This document shows positions 1-6,548 of a stretch of 25,848 bases of DNA, piece by piece (within the stretch, counting starts at the first letter, position 1; each line of letters opens with the position of its first letter). The stretch covers positions 1-25,848 of the forward strand of contig JAIESC010000288.1 of assembly GCA_019746355.1 (NCBI GenBank), given 5' to 3'. The notes beneath the pieces were generated by a model. It saw nothing but the letters and a program-made list of their open reading frames with translations. It did not search any database and had not been told where the DNA came from. The position numbers and the translations under genes are program-made. The DNA is from Xanthobacteraceae bacterium. GTDB lineage: Bacteria; Pseudomonadota; Alphaproteobacteria; Rhizobiales; Xanthobacteraceae.

Positions 1-36
1 GCCGTGGCTTCCCTACCGATTTCCCCGTGGTAGGTT
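1..36 (+). CRISPR. CRISPR repeat (type II-C), cas2-proximal copy at window edge
   Basis: Bases 1-26 are complementary to the anti-repeat of the tracrRNA at 4512-4537 at 25 of 26 positions, which identifies this as a repeat although only one copy is visible. A 36-nt unit is inferred by comparison with the Neisseria type II-C repeat, which has the same length and a similar core (GTGGCTTCCC here, GTAGCTCCCT there). An internal inverted repeat CCTACC (12-17) / GGTAGG (29-34) is present. The strand is set by the tracrRNA: the crRNA is read left to right, so spacers lie to the left of the window and the array converges on cas2. The left boundary is uncertain because the window starts here. This copy may be the degenerate terminal repeat. 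Confidence 0.75.
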
Positions 37-62
37 CCGAGCGGCGGAAGCTCCTGAATTCT

Positions 63-100
63 CTCTGATTTCTGCCTGAAACGTCAGGCGGAAATCAGAG
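63..100. terminator. Long hairpin between CRISPR array and cas2, overlapping the cas2 stop
   Basis: The left arm (63-78) and right arm (85-100) pair over 16 positions with one non-Watson-Crick position, around the 6-nt loop AAACGT. The cas2 stop codon (95-97) lies inside the right arm. Neither side is followed by a clear T tract, so it is not a classical intrinsic terminator. Its position between the convergent cas operon and array suggests it stops or buffers transcription from both directions, or protects 3' ends. Confidence 0.6.
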
Positions 101-424
101 CAGAACCAGTTGGTGGGGCGCCTTTTTCTCACTGAATGTCGCCTCGCCGAGCATCATCCGCATGCGCGCATACTGCTTGTCGGTAACCTGCAAGGTACGC
201 ACGCTCCCCTTCGGCGGCAAGTTTTTGGTGACGCGCTGGACGTGCTTTTCAGCCGCATCCTCGCCACGGCAGACGCGCGCGTAGACAGACAATTGCAGCA
301 TCAGAAAGCCATCGTCTTTCAGAAACTTTCGAAATTTCGTCGCCCAGCGCCGATCTGTCTTGGTGCCAACTGGAAGGTCGAAGAACACGAACATCCACAC
401 GAAGCGAGCCTCCTCGCTTTTCAC
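95..424 (-). CDS. cas2: CRISPR-associated endoribonuclease Cas2 (type II)
   Basis: A 109-residue protein of normal Cas2 size. The N-terminal beta strand with the conserved metal-binding aspartate is visible as VFFDLPV (Asp16), followed by the typical KFRKFLKDDGFLMLQLSVYAR region of the ferredoxin-like fold. Cas2 dimers bridge two Cas1 dimers to form the spacer integration complex; Cas2 nuclease activity is not needed for integration. It starts with GTG at 422-424, overlapping the cas1 stop as GTGA, so translation is probably coupled. It is the last gene of the cas9-cas1-cas2 operon, and its stop codon sits in the hairpin at 63-100. Confidence 0.93.
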   Translation of the reverse strand: MKSEEARFVWMFVFFDLPVGTKTDRRWATKFRKFLKDDGFLMLQLSVYARVCRGEDAAEKHVQRVTKNLPPKGSVRTLQVTDKQYARMRMMLGEATFSEKKAPHQLVLL

Positions 425-1338
425 GGCGCAAGCTCCAGCTCGCGCACCGGCTCAAGCTCGGGCAGCACAAGGCGGTCTGCCTTCTCCTCTTCGAAAGCAC
501 GGATGAGACTCTGCGCCGCCGCTTCCGCTGCGGTCAGCAGCGTCACGGAATCGCTTCCGACCTTTGCGTCGATCAGTAGAGCGCCGGCCATCGTGCGGCG
601 GTCTTCGACCGTGAGATCCTCGTCCTTCCCAATCCCGCCGCCGCTTGTCTTGTGTGCAAGCCGATCGACGAACGGGCGGAATGGCTCAACCAGATCGTCA
701 GCGAGATTGAAAGCGTTGGCTGCGCCCTCATGGGCGAGGCCGAAGGCCGGGATCAAACCAGAGGCCACTAGCGCACGCGCGACCCCGGCGCGCACGACGG
801 CATAGCCGTAGTTGAGCAACTTGTTGCGACGGTCGCTCGGATCGTCGCGCCTATACTCGGCGAATAGGCGGCCCCAATAGAAGCGCGCCGCGCGCGCCTC
901 GACGTTTTCCGGATCGCCGGGCTCAACGTGACGAGCTATTTCCTTGAGGGTGGACGCATCGTCTTTGCCCAACTCCGCCAGCAGTCCGGCCTGATTATGA
1001 ATTTTGCGCCGGATAATAACCTGCCACATCCGGTTCTTGAGCGACTCCTTCGCTTCCGCCTGCAATCGCGCGACCGCTCCCTGGCGATGATGGCGGTGGA
1101 ACGGCAATGCGAGTCCCGAGGGGGTATGGCGAGCGTCGGTGAAGATCATCGCCACGCCCGCATCCATACAGGCTGACACCAGCGTCGATGTCAGCGTTGC
1201 ATGTGGCGTATCGACGACAATCCAGGCGAGATCCTCGATGGCGATGCGTACCTCGCCATCGTCCCGTTTCACGCAGCACTGGCCGTCCGCGAGCGAGAGC
1301 TTGGCGGCTTGGGTTAGGTGCAAGCCTTTCCACGCCAT
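421..1338 (-). CDS. cas1: CRISPR-associated integrase Cas1 (type II)
   Basis: A 305-residue Cas1 that integrates new spacers at the leader end of the array together with Cas2. The conserved metal ligands are recognisable: a glutamate at about residue 147 (NVEARAARFYWG), His203 (LAHEGAANAFN), and the acidic LADDLVEPFRP segment at about 213-222. The opening MAWKGLHLTQAAKLSL resembles type II Cas1 proteins. The ATG at 1336-1338 lies inside the 3' end of cas9 (25-bp overlap in another frame), and the stop overlaps the cas2 start, so the three genes are tightly packed. Nothing suggests inactivation. Confidence 0.95.
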   Translation of the reverse strand: MAWKGLHLTQAAKLSLADGQCCVKRDDGEVRIAIEDLAWIVVDTPHATLTSTLVSACMDAGVAMIFTDARHTPSGLALPFHRHHRQGAVARLQAEAKESLKNRMWQVIIRRKIHNQAGLLAELGKDDASTLKEIARHVEPGDPENVEARAARFYWGRLFAEYRRDDPSDRRNKLLNYGYAVVRAGVARALVASGLIPAFGLAHEGAANAFNLADDLVEPFRPFVDRLAHKTSGGGIGKDEDLTVEDRRTMAGALLIDAKVGSDSVTLLTAAEAAAQSLIRAFEEEKADRLVLPELEPVRELELAP

Positions 1339-4300
1339 GTTCGTACCTCACGCGATACTTCGAACTTGCGGCCGAGACGATCTATGCTGAATTTTTTAAA
1401 AGAGGAAAGCGTGCGGGTTCCGATACCCTTTGTAACGTCATCGTTGGCTATATGCGGCGATATGCCGAACGCGCCAGTCGTACGATCTAGACCTCTGAAA
1501 TATCCCTCCAAAATCTCGCCATCGGATTTTATGACCTCGATGTAATCCATGTTTCCGAGGCTCCAGGCGAATTCAAAAGAGTCATCTATGATGGGCCATT
1601 CAAGTTCTGGCTTGGCGGCCGTCACTGCACGATTTGGCGGCGTGTCCATAGTTGCTATCTGATGCGGATAGATGGGGACGACATAGAATTCCCATTTCCC
1701 CTTCTTGCCTTTCTTTTTGAACACGTCCACGCGCGCCATATCACCGCGATCAACGGTCCCGCCGTTGACCTTCACCGAAACCTTGTCCTTGGTTGCCACA
1801 CGCACCTTTCGAATGACGTCGCCCTTCGGTGAGCGCGGCAACTTGTCTTTCGGCTTTCCCGCAGCGATCCAAGTCCGCAACGATTCAATCATTGTGTCGC
1901 GCAACTTCTTTGGATCGGCGGCTCTGCCGTAGGGTTCAGGGATGGGAATGAGGGCCAAGTCCTTCTCGGTCAGCTTTTCGACAGGCTTGCGCTCATAGAC
2001 GATTTCCTCACCATCCAATTCGCGGATTTGTTTGATGGTCGCGTCATGCGCCTTGCGACGAGCGCGCCTACGCTCAGCGCGCGAGACAAAAACACCGCCG
2101 ATTGCGTTCTCGCCGTAAACTGCCCGCTCGACATCGATTCTGAAGCCAGGCCAGGGTTGCTGAACGTGAAAAATGTCGTCCTGCCGTCCTTCACGCTCGC
2201 GCTTTTGGACTTCCTTGGTCATCCGGTTCAGTAGACTTTCGGTCGTGGCGGCGAGGACCAGCGCATCGACCGCATGATGTCGGTCGTCGGCCAGGCGCTC
2301 GCCGCTCACCTTTTTCAGTCCTTCGAGCCCCCAGGCGCGTCGCAATTTCGAGGTGATTGCGCCAGGGCGAGTGAATATACGGCGCGTTCCTTCCGGCGCG
2401 GGAAACATCCGTGTCAGCTCGTCAGCGAGGAGCCGCGTCACCCATTGCGTGTCGGTCAGGTTTCGCGCCTTGAATTTCTTCTCCACGTCGGCCGCCGCCT
2501 TCATCACATAGTTGCGCTTCTTGCGACCTTTGACTTCCTTCAGGCTTTCGACACGTGCCACATAGAGTGCCCAATCGGCCTCGGTCTTTTCCGCCTCAAA
2601 CCATTCGAACGCGGTGCGGCCGCGCTTGTCCTGGTTCGCCTTCGTCGTGCACAGCGTCTTGTTGAGGTAGGAGTCATCGCCGAAGCGGCTCCACGGCAGG
2701 ATGTGATCGACTTGGTAGCGCGTATCGTTGGCGGCAAAGCCCTTCGGGTCAATGGGATCGCCCGAATAAATGCATTTCCAGTTTTGCTCTTTCGCAAGCT
2801 CGTAGCGAAGGAGCTCATCGTCGGTGACGGGCCATTCCAGCAATTCAGCCGCCTCATTGCGCCGACGCTCTTTTTCGGCGGTTCGCTCCTCTAGCCCTCT
2901 GGTCAGTTTCGCCCGCTCGTCCGCGCTTTTGCCGACGTCGCGCGCCAGCTCGATGTGTACCAGATCAAACGGACCATATTCGCGATCGACAGCACGAATT
3001 TGCTTCATTGCCTCGCCAAATGCCTTGCGGGTCACCGGACTGTTTATGCTGTCAAGCGATACAGCGGCGCGGGCTGTGTGATCGTAGCCAGCGCGGGCAC
3101 AAGCGTCGGAATAGGCCAGCCCTTCGCGCAGGCCCGGAATGATGTTGCGGCAGGCGAGGGCGGAGATGTGTGCGGCCCGAGAAAAGTCCTTGAAGGTTCC
3201 GTGTGCAGTCTTGTCGACGAGATGCTCGACGATAGCTGGTTCAAGCCCGACCTCCTTCAATCCTGCGCGAATCGATTCGAGATCCTCGCGAAACGACAAG
3301 ACCTCTGCGATGCGATCGAGCTTTTCCGGTGTCTTGGCGAGCGATCGCCACGGCGCGTCGCCAAGCGCATCCCGCAACGTCTTGGTGCCATACGCCGCGC
3401 CGCCGGTCCGGGCGGCCACGTCAAGCTTGCTTTCTTTGTCCTTTGGAATGCCGGCGAAGCGTGCATTGGGATCGAGATCGAGCGTTTCGCGGACAGAGGC
3501 GAATGTGATCATTTTCTTGCTTTCGCCGAACCCTTTCGCCGCGAGTGCGATTTCATCCGGTGCGAGCGGGCGCTCCGCGCGCCCCACCGATATTCGCAAA
3601 TGAGCAAGGCGTGACAGATACCGGAACAGCTCGAACGAAGGCGCACGGCGCGCAGTTCGCATTTGATCCGGTTCGAAGGGGCACTTGCCGACGAGCTTCT
3701 CGCTGTCTTGCAACGCACGCTGAACGAATGCGACGGCGGTAAACGATGCCGCCAACTCGTCTTTTGCGGCCGCATTTCCGAACCTGCGTTGCGCCGAGAA
3801 GATCACGCGCACCTCGTCTTCCAGATCGGAGCGTTTGGCAGTGTGCGAATAGTCCTTGTCGCGATTTCGTTTGCGATCTTTGAATTTATCGTCAATCGCC
3901 AGCATCTCGCCGAACGAACGGTATTTCGCCAGTCCCTCGCGCGTCGCCTCCATCGCCTTTTTCATTTTCGACGTTTCGTCGGCGGCGTTAGTGTTGCCCT
4001 CGCTTTTAGAATTGGACCTGAAGCCGCGATGACGCGCGATGTGGCCGAGAACGACGGCGAGTTCGTCGTTGGTCAGTGCACGCTCATGGGCAGCGGCACG
4101 CAGGCGCCACGGCGTGACGGGCGGATTGGTTCCGTCGGGCGAGATCCGGCGTAACGCTTGGTGCAGCGCGTCCCGGGATGGATCGGGAAGGAGACCGTTC
4201 TGGTGCAGGAGCTTGCGGACGGCACTCATGCGTTGGCGCCGCCGCCTGATGACCCGGCGCTGGCCGCGTGCAGCGCGCCGTTGAGCGCTTTTTGGCTCTC

Positions 4301-4430
4301 CGGTCTTGTCGACCAGAGGCGCATCAAACATCCGCACGCCTGCGGCAGTGACTTTGCCGTCGGCCTCCGATGTTTCGATCACGCCCCAGCCGCAGGACGC
4401 AATCCCGAGATCGATGCCCAGGATACGCAC
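1314..4430 (-). CDS. cas9: Type II-C CRISPR RNA-guided endonuclease Cas9
   Basis: RNA-guided DNA nuclease, 1038 aa from the GTG at 4428-4430 (1046 aa if the in-frame GTG at 4454 is used). The inner start is preferred because it gives the family-typical N-terminus MRILGIDLGIASCGWGV. Catalytic parts are all present (inner-start numbering): RuvC-I Asp7; arginine-rich bridge helix about 50-74; RuvC-II VHIELARD with Glu494; HNH motif YQVDHILPWSRF with His576 and Asn599; RuvC-III DRHHAVDALVLA with His719 and Asp722. The REC lobe spans roughly 75-430, and the C-terminal third should form the WED/PAM-interacting region. Its size is close to Neisseria Cas9 and well below the about 1370 aa of Streptococcus II-A enzymes. 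With only cas1 and cas2 alongside, subtype II-C is the natural assignment. The PAM cannot be read from the sequence. Confidence 0.96.
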   Translation of the reverse strand: MRILGIDLGIASCGWGVIETSEADGKVTAAGVRMFDAPLVDKTGEPKSAQRRAARGQRRVIRRRRQRMSAVRKLLHQNGLLPDPSRDALHQALRRISPDGTNPPVTPWRLRAAAHERALTNDELAVVLGHIARHRGFRSNSKSEGNTNAADETSKMKKAMEATREGLAKYRSFGEMLAIDDKFKDRKRNRDKDYSHTAKRSDLEDEVRVIFSAQRRFGNAAAKDELAASFTAVAFVQRALQDSEKLVGKCPFEPDQMRTARRAPSFELFRYLSRLAHLRISVGRAERPLAPDEIALAAKGFGESKKMITFASVRETLDLDPNARFAGIPKDKESKLDVAARTGGAAYGTKTLRDALGDAPWRSLAKTPEKLDRIAEVLSFREDLESIRAGLKEVGLEPAIVEHLVDKTAHGTFKDFSRAAHISALACRNIIPGLREGLAYSDACARAGYDHTARAAVSLDSINSPVTRKAFGEAMKQIRAVDREYGPFDLVHIELARDVGKSADERAKLTRGLEERTAEKERRRNEAAELLEWPVTDDELLRYELAKEQNWKCIYSGDPIDPKGFAANDTRYQVDHILPWSRFGDDSYLNKTLCTTKANQDKRGRTAFEWFEAEKTEADWALYVARVESLKEVKGRKKRNYVMKAAADVEKKFKARNLTDTQWVTRLLADELTRMFPAPEGTRRIFTRPGAITSKLRRAWGLEGLKKVSGERLADDRHHAVDALVLAATTESLLNRMTKEVQKREREGRQDDIFHVQQPWPGFRIDVERAVYGENAIGGVFVSRAERRRARRKAHDATIKQIRELDGEEIVYERKPVEKLTEKDLALIPIPEPYGRAADPKKLRDTMIESLRTWIAAGKPKDKLPRSPKGDVIRKVRVATKDKVSVKVNGGTVDRGDMARVDVFKKKGKKGKWEFYVVPIYPHQIATMDTPPNRAVTAAKPELEWPIIDDSFEFAWSLGNMDYIEVIKSDGEILEGYFRGLDRTTGAFGISPHIANDDVTKGIGTRTLSSFKKFSIDRLGRKFEVSREVRTWRGKACT

Positions 4431-4468
4431 GCCTACCCGCCCCGACACTTGCACACAACCCGAAATTG

Positions 4469-4497
4469 ATTATTGACGGGAATTCGCTGCCTATCAA
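4469..4497 (-). promoter_or_regulatory. Predicted cas9-cas1-cas2 operon promoter
   Basis: On the minus strand a TTGATA -35 box (4492-4497) and an AATAAT -10 box (4469-4474) are separated by exactly 17 bp. This places the start site near 4461 and gives a leader of about 30 nt to the preferred cas9 GTG. It interleaves with the tracrRNA promoter on the other strand. Pattern-based only. Confidence 0.55.
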
Positions 4498-4501
4498 TAC
4501 T
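4473..4501 (+). promoter_or_regulatory. Predicted tracrRNA promoter
   Basis: TTGACG (4473-4478) and AATACT (4496-4501) with 17-bp spacing predict a start near 4508-4510, immediately before the anti-repeat at 4512. The fit between predicted start and RNA 5' end supports it. The -10 box is only a partial match to consensus (4 of 6). Confidence 0.5.
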
Positions 4502-4507
4502 GTCGGC

Positions 4508-4600
4508 GTTAGGGGAAATCGGTAGGAAAGCCACGGCAAAGTGGTTTTACCACTGAAGGATTACCCCCGTTCAGGTGACTGGGCGGGGGGATTCTTTTTT
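4508..4600 (+). ncRNA. tracrRNA of the type II-C system
   Basis: Trans-activating CRISPR RNA that pairs with the crRNA repeat and docks it in Cas9. Elements in order: anti-repeat 4512-4537, complementary to repeat bases 1-26 with one mismatch (A4527 where G is expected); a nexus-like hairpin AGTGG/CCACT (4540-4544/4550-4554); and a terminator hairpin from CCCCCG (4564-4569) to CGGGGG (4584-4589). The terminator continues through two U-G wobbles and CAG/CTG to a GUGA tetraloop and is followed by TTCTTTTTT (4592-4600). The total of about 90 nt matches II-C tracrRNAs. It is transcribed divergently from cas9. The 5' end is predicted, not measured. Confidence 0.88.
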
Positions 4601-4632
4601 GTCGTTCTGCGGCTTGTCCGCAGAAGGGAACG

Positions 4633-4679
4633 GCCCGATCGCAAGCTCGCGCCACAGGGTGCGGCGTTCCGCGCCAGCG
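4633..4679 (+). repeat. Dispersed intergenic repeat, copy 1
   Basis: This stretch shares the core GGGTGCGGCGTTCCGC and flanking similarity (a GATCGCAAG/GACCGCAAG block, GCCAC, CCAGCG) with 6776-6819. The core forms a short hairpin GGTGCGG/CCGCGCC around CGTT. It lies between the tracrRNA terminator and the next gene. Just upstream, TTCTGCGG (4605-4612) and CCGCAGAA (4618-4625) form another 8-bp hairpin. No gene is seen in 4601-4783. Confidence 0.55.
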
Positions 4680-4783
4680 GCCCGTGCTTACGAGCAACCC
4701 GGCCCTCGCTACGATATGCGTCTAATCCCGGCCTGATCCGGGGCACCCCAGTTAAGCTCGCATGCCGAACCAGGGGGCTACCG

Positions 4784-5767
4784 ATGCATCCATTCACCGG
4801 AATTCGCCTCTCGGCGCTCCTGCTGTTTTGCACCGCATGGGCCGGCGCGACCGGCGCGCTCGCACAATCCTATCCATCGCGGCCGATCCAGCTCGTCACC
4901 GGCAATCCGCCCGGCGGCGCCACCGATTTCATCGCCCGCATCATCGGGCCGCCGCTCGGCGCGCGGCTGGGCCAGAACATCGTGATCGACAACCGGCCCG
5001 GCGCCAACGGCATCATCTCGGCCGAGGTGGTCGCCCGCGCCGCGCCCGACGGCCACACGCTGCTCTATGCCAACGACAGCCTGCTGGTGGTCAATCCGCA
5101 CACCTACGCGAAGATGAGCGTGAACCCGATCCGCGATCTCGAGCCGCTGGTCACCACCGTCAGCAACCAGCTGGTGCTCGCGATCAACCCGAAGTCCGTC
5201 CCGGTCGACGACTTTCCGTCGTTCCTGTCGTTCGCCCGCAAGCCTCCCGCGCCGCTGTTCTACGCCTCGATCGGCAACGGCAGCCATCACCATCTCGCCA
5301 TGGAGCTTCTGAAGCTGCGCGCCGGCCTCGATCTCACCCACGTGCCCTACAAGGGCGGCGGGCCGGCGTCGATCGCCGTCATCTCAGGCGAGAATGCGCT
5401 GATGTTCGGCGGCACCTCGGTGGTCACGCACATCAAGTCGGGCAAGCTGAAGGGGCTTGCGGTCTCGGGCGACCGGGGCTGGTCGACCATGCCCGAGCTG
5501 CCGGGCATCGGCGAATTCGTTCCCGGCTACAAAGCCTCGCTGTGGCACGGCATGTTCCTGCCGCGCGGCACGCCGAAGGCCGTGATCGCAAGACTCCGCG
5601 CCGAGATCAACGCGGTGCTGGCATTGCCTGACGTCAGGGAGAAGCTCGTGTCCGGCGGCGCCGGCGAACCGTACATCACGGCACCGGAGGAATTTGCAGC
5701 GCTCTTGCGCGCCGACTACGAGCGCTACGGCGAGCTCATCAAGTCGATCGGCTTCAAGGCGGATTGA
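4784..5767 (+). CDS. Bug/TctC-family tripartite tricarboxylate transporter substrate-binding protein (1 of 4)
   Basis: Periplasmic solute receptor of 327 aa. The ATG at 4784 is chosen because an AGGGGG ribosome-binding site (4772-4777) sits 6 nt upstream and because it yields a clean signal peptide (hydrophobic 9-27, cleavage about ALA-QSYP). The mature protein shows family hallmarks: YPSRPIQLV at its start, PGGATDFIAR, a VIDNRPGANG segment, APDGHTLL, the HVPYKGGGPA loop and a C-terminal YGELIKSIGF. Members bind carboxylates, and some work with TctA/TctB membrane subunits, but none are encoded here, so it is an orphan receptor. It stands alone, downstream of the tracrRNA and repeat region. 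Ligand unknown. Confidence 0.9.
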   Translation: MHPFTGIRLSALLLFCTAWAGATGALAQSYPSRPIQLVTGNPPGGATDFIARIIGPPLGARLGQNIVIDNRPGANGIISAEVVARAAPDGHTLLYANDSLLVVNPHTYAKMSVNPIRDLEPLVTTVSNQLVLAINPKSVPVDDFPSFLSFARKPPAPLFYASIGNGSHHHLAMELLKLRAGLDLTHVPYKGGGPASIAVISGENALMFGGTSVVTHIKSGKLKGLAVSGDRGWSTMPELPGIGEFVPGYKASLWHGMFLPRGTPKAVIARLRAEINAVLALPDVREKLVSGGAGEPYITAPEEFAALLRADYERYGELIKSIGFKAD

Positions 5768-5798
5768 GCCGACCGGAGGCGGCCCTCCGCAATCGGCT
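5767..5798 (+). terminator. Hairpin immediately after Bug receptor 1
   Basis: Nested arms AGCCGA/TCGGCT (5767-5772/5793-5798) and CGGAGG/CCTCCG (5774-5779/5784-5789) begin at the last base of the stop codon. There is no T tract, so it could be a weak terminator or an mRNA 3'-end stabiliser. Confidence 0.45.
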
Positions 5799-5844
5799 GT
5801 CCGGGCAAAATCTGCAGCGAGCTGCCGCTGGTCCGAACAAGAAA

Positions 5845-5868
5845 GCGGCCCGCATGGGGTCGGGCCGC
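5845..5868 (-). terminator. Rho-independent terminator reading on the minus strand
   Basis: An 8-bp perfect stem GCGGCCCG/CGGGCCGC (5845-5852/5861-5868) is followed, in the minus direction, by CTTTCTTGTT. It would end a minus-strand transcript arriving from the right. The nearest gene that way is the zinc-ribbon gene ending at 6083, about 215 nt away. I see no convincing gene in the roughly 300 bases 5768-6082, which otherwise hold a GTCATTCCGGGGCGCG fragment at about 6012-6031 resembling the palindromic repeats found elsewhere in the window. Confidence 0.55.
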
Positions 5869-6082
5869 AAGTGACAGGGAGGAAAGCGATTGGTGGGGAG
5901 AATCGTCCAACTCTGCGCCGCTGCGAAGTGCGCAAAGTCACAGCGGCATGACTAACTGACGGTTCGGCCGGAACATGAAATTGGCCGTGGTTTGGCGACT
6001 GTTCGGCCCCGCGGTCATTCCGGGGCGCGCCCGTCAGCGCGTTCACGCGCGTCTTCGACGCGCCGTCAGCCTCGTCAGCCCG

Positions 6083-6256
6083 TCAGCCGTGCAGCACGTA
6101 GGTTTTGGTCTGATTGCACAGCGTGCAAAGGTAGGTGTGTCGATGCATGTGGGCGGCAAGCGGGTGCCGCGTAATCGCAACGAGCATCATGACCGTGCCG
6201 CACTTTGGACACGGCGTCTGTTGTTCTGCCTGCCGATCTTTGGACGCCAATTCCAT
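6083..6256 (-). CDS. Small zinc-ribbon protein, 57 aa
   Basis: A short open frame from ATG (6254-6256) to TGA (6083-6085). Its product carries two cysteine pairs, CPKCG at residues 16-20 and CTLC at 44-47, spaced like a treble-clef zinc ribbon, with several histidines between them (HPLAAHMHRH). The sequence opens MELASKDRQAEQQTPCPKCG and ends TYVLHG. Two well-formed CxxC motifs in so short a frame are unlikely by chance. Small proteins of this kind are common in Bradyrhizobium-type genomes but have no defined function; nucleic-acid or protein binding is a guess. The ribosome-binding site is weak. It stands alone, with a candidate terminator at 5845-5868 downstream. Confidence 0.72.
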   Translation of the reverse strand: MELASKDRQAEQQTPCPKCGTVMMLVAITRHPLAAHMHRHTYLCTLCNQTKTYVLHG

Positions 6257-6450
6257 CAAGCCCGATGCCTTAAGCCAAAGATACTAAGACCCGGTGGCCG
6301 CCGTGGCCCAACATGACGAGACAATTTTAGTTGGTTTGCACCGAACAGGATTTGTGCGGCGCTCGAGCCTATTCAGCGGGATCGGGCGCCCCACTGAAGC
6401 GCGCTGTCGCCGCGTCAAACCGGGCCGCTTGCCGGCTTTCGGCCGCAGGG

Positions 6451-6478
6451 TTGACATGTTCTCTTTTTGTTCTATTAG
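6451..6478 (+). promoter_or_regulatory. Promoter with an embedded LexA-type (SOS) box
   Basis: TTGACA (6451-6456) and TATTAG (6473-6478) are spaced by 16 bp. The spacer carries GTTC-N7-GTTC (6458-6461 and 6469-6472), the known alphaproteobacterial LexA operator pattern. A repressor bound there would cover the promoter. The downstream 700 bases to 7163 on this strand contain no gene I recognise, so what it controls is unknown. Confidence 0.55.
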
Positions 6479-6548
6479 AGTGGCATCCCCGCTCGTTCGA
6501 GGGCGTCAACCGGTGACTGCTGTTGGTGGAGCGGGGAGCGGTGCCTGC

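Noticed and set aside
110..805. Plus-strand frame opposite cas2/cas1
   Set aside because: Serine/arginine-rich shadow of the cas genes, not a csn2 or cas4.
1..4600. Possible csn2 or cas4 gene (subtype II-A or II-B)
   Set aside because: No such frame between cas2 and the array edge or upstream of cas9; Cas9 size and tracrRNA position fit II-C.
4541..4783. Upstream extension of the first Bug receptor into the tracrRNA
   Set aside because: The extension would place translated sequence over the tracrRNA terminator. The ATG at 4784 has a good ribosome-binding site and starts a proper signal peptide.
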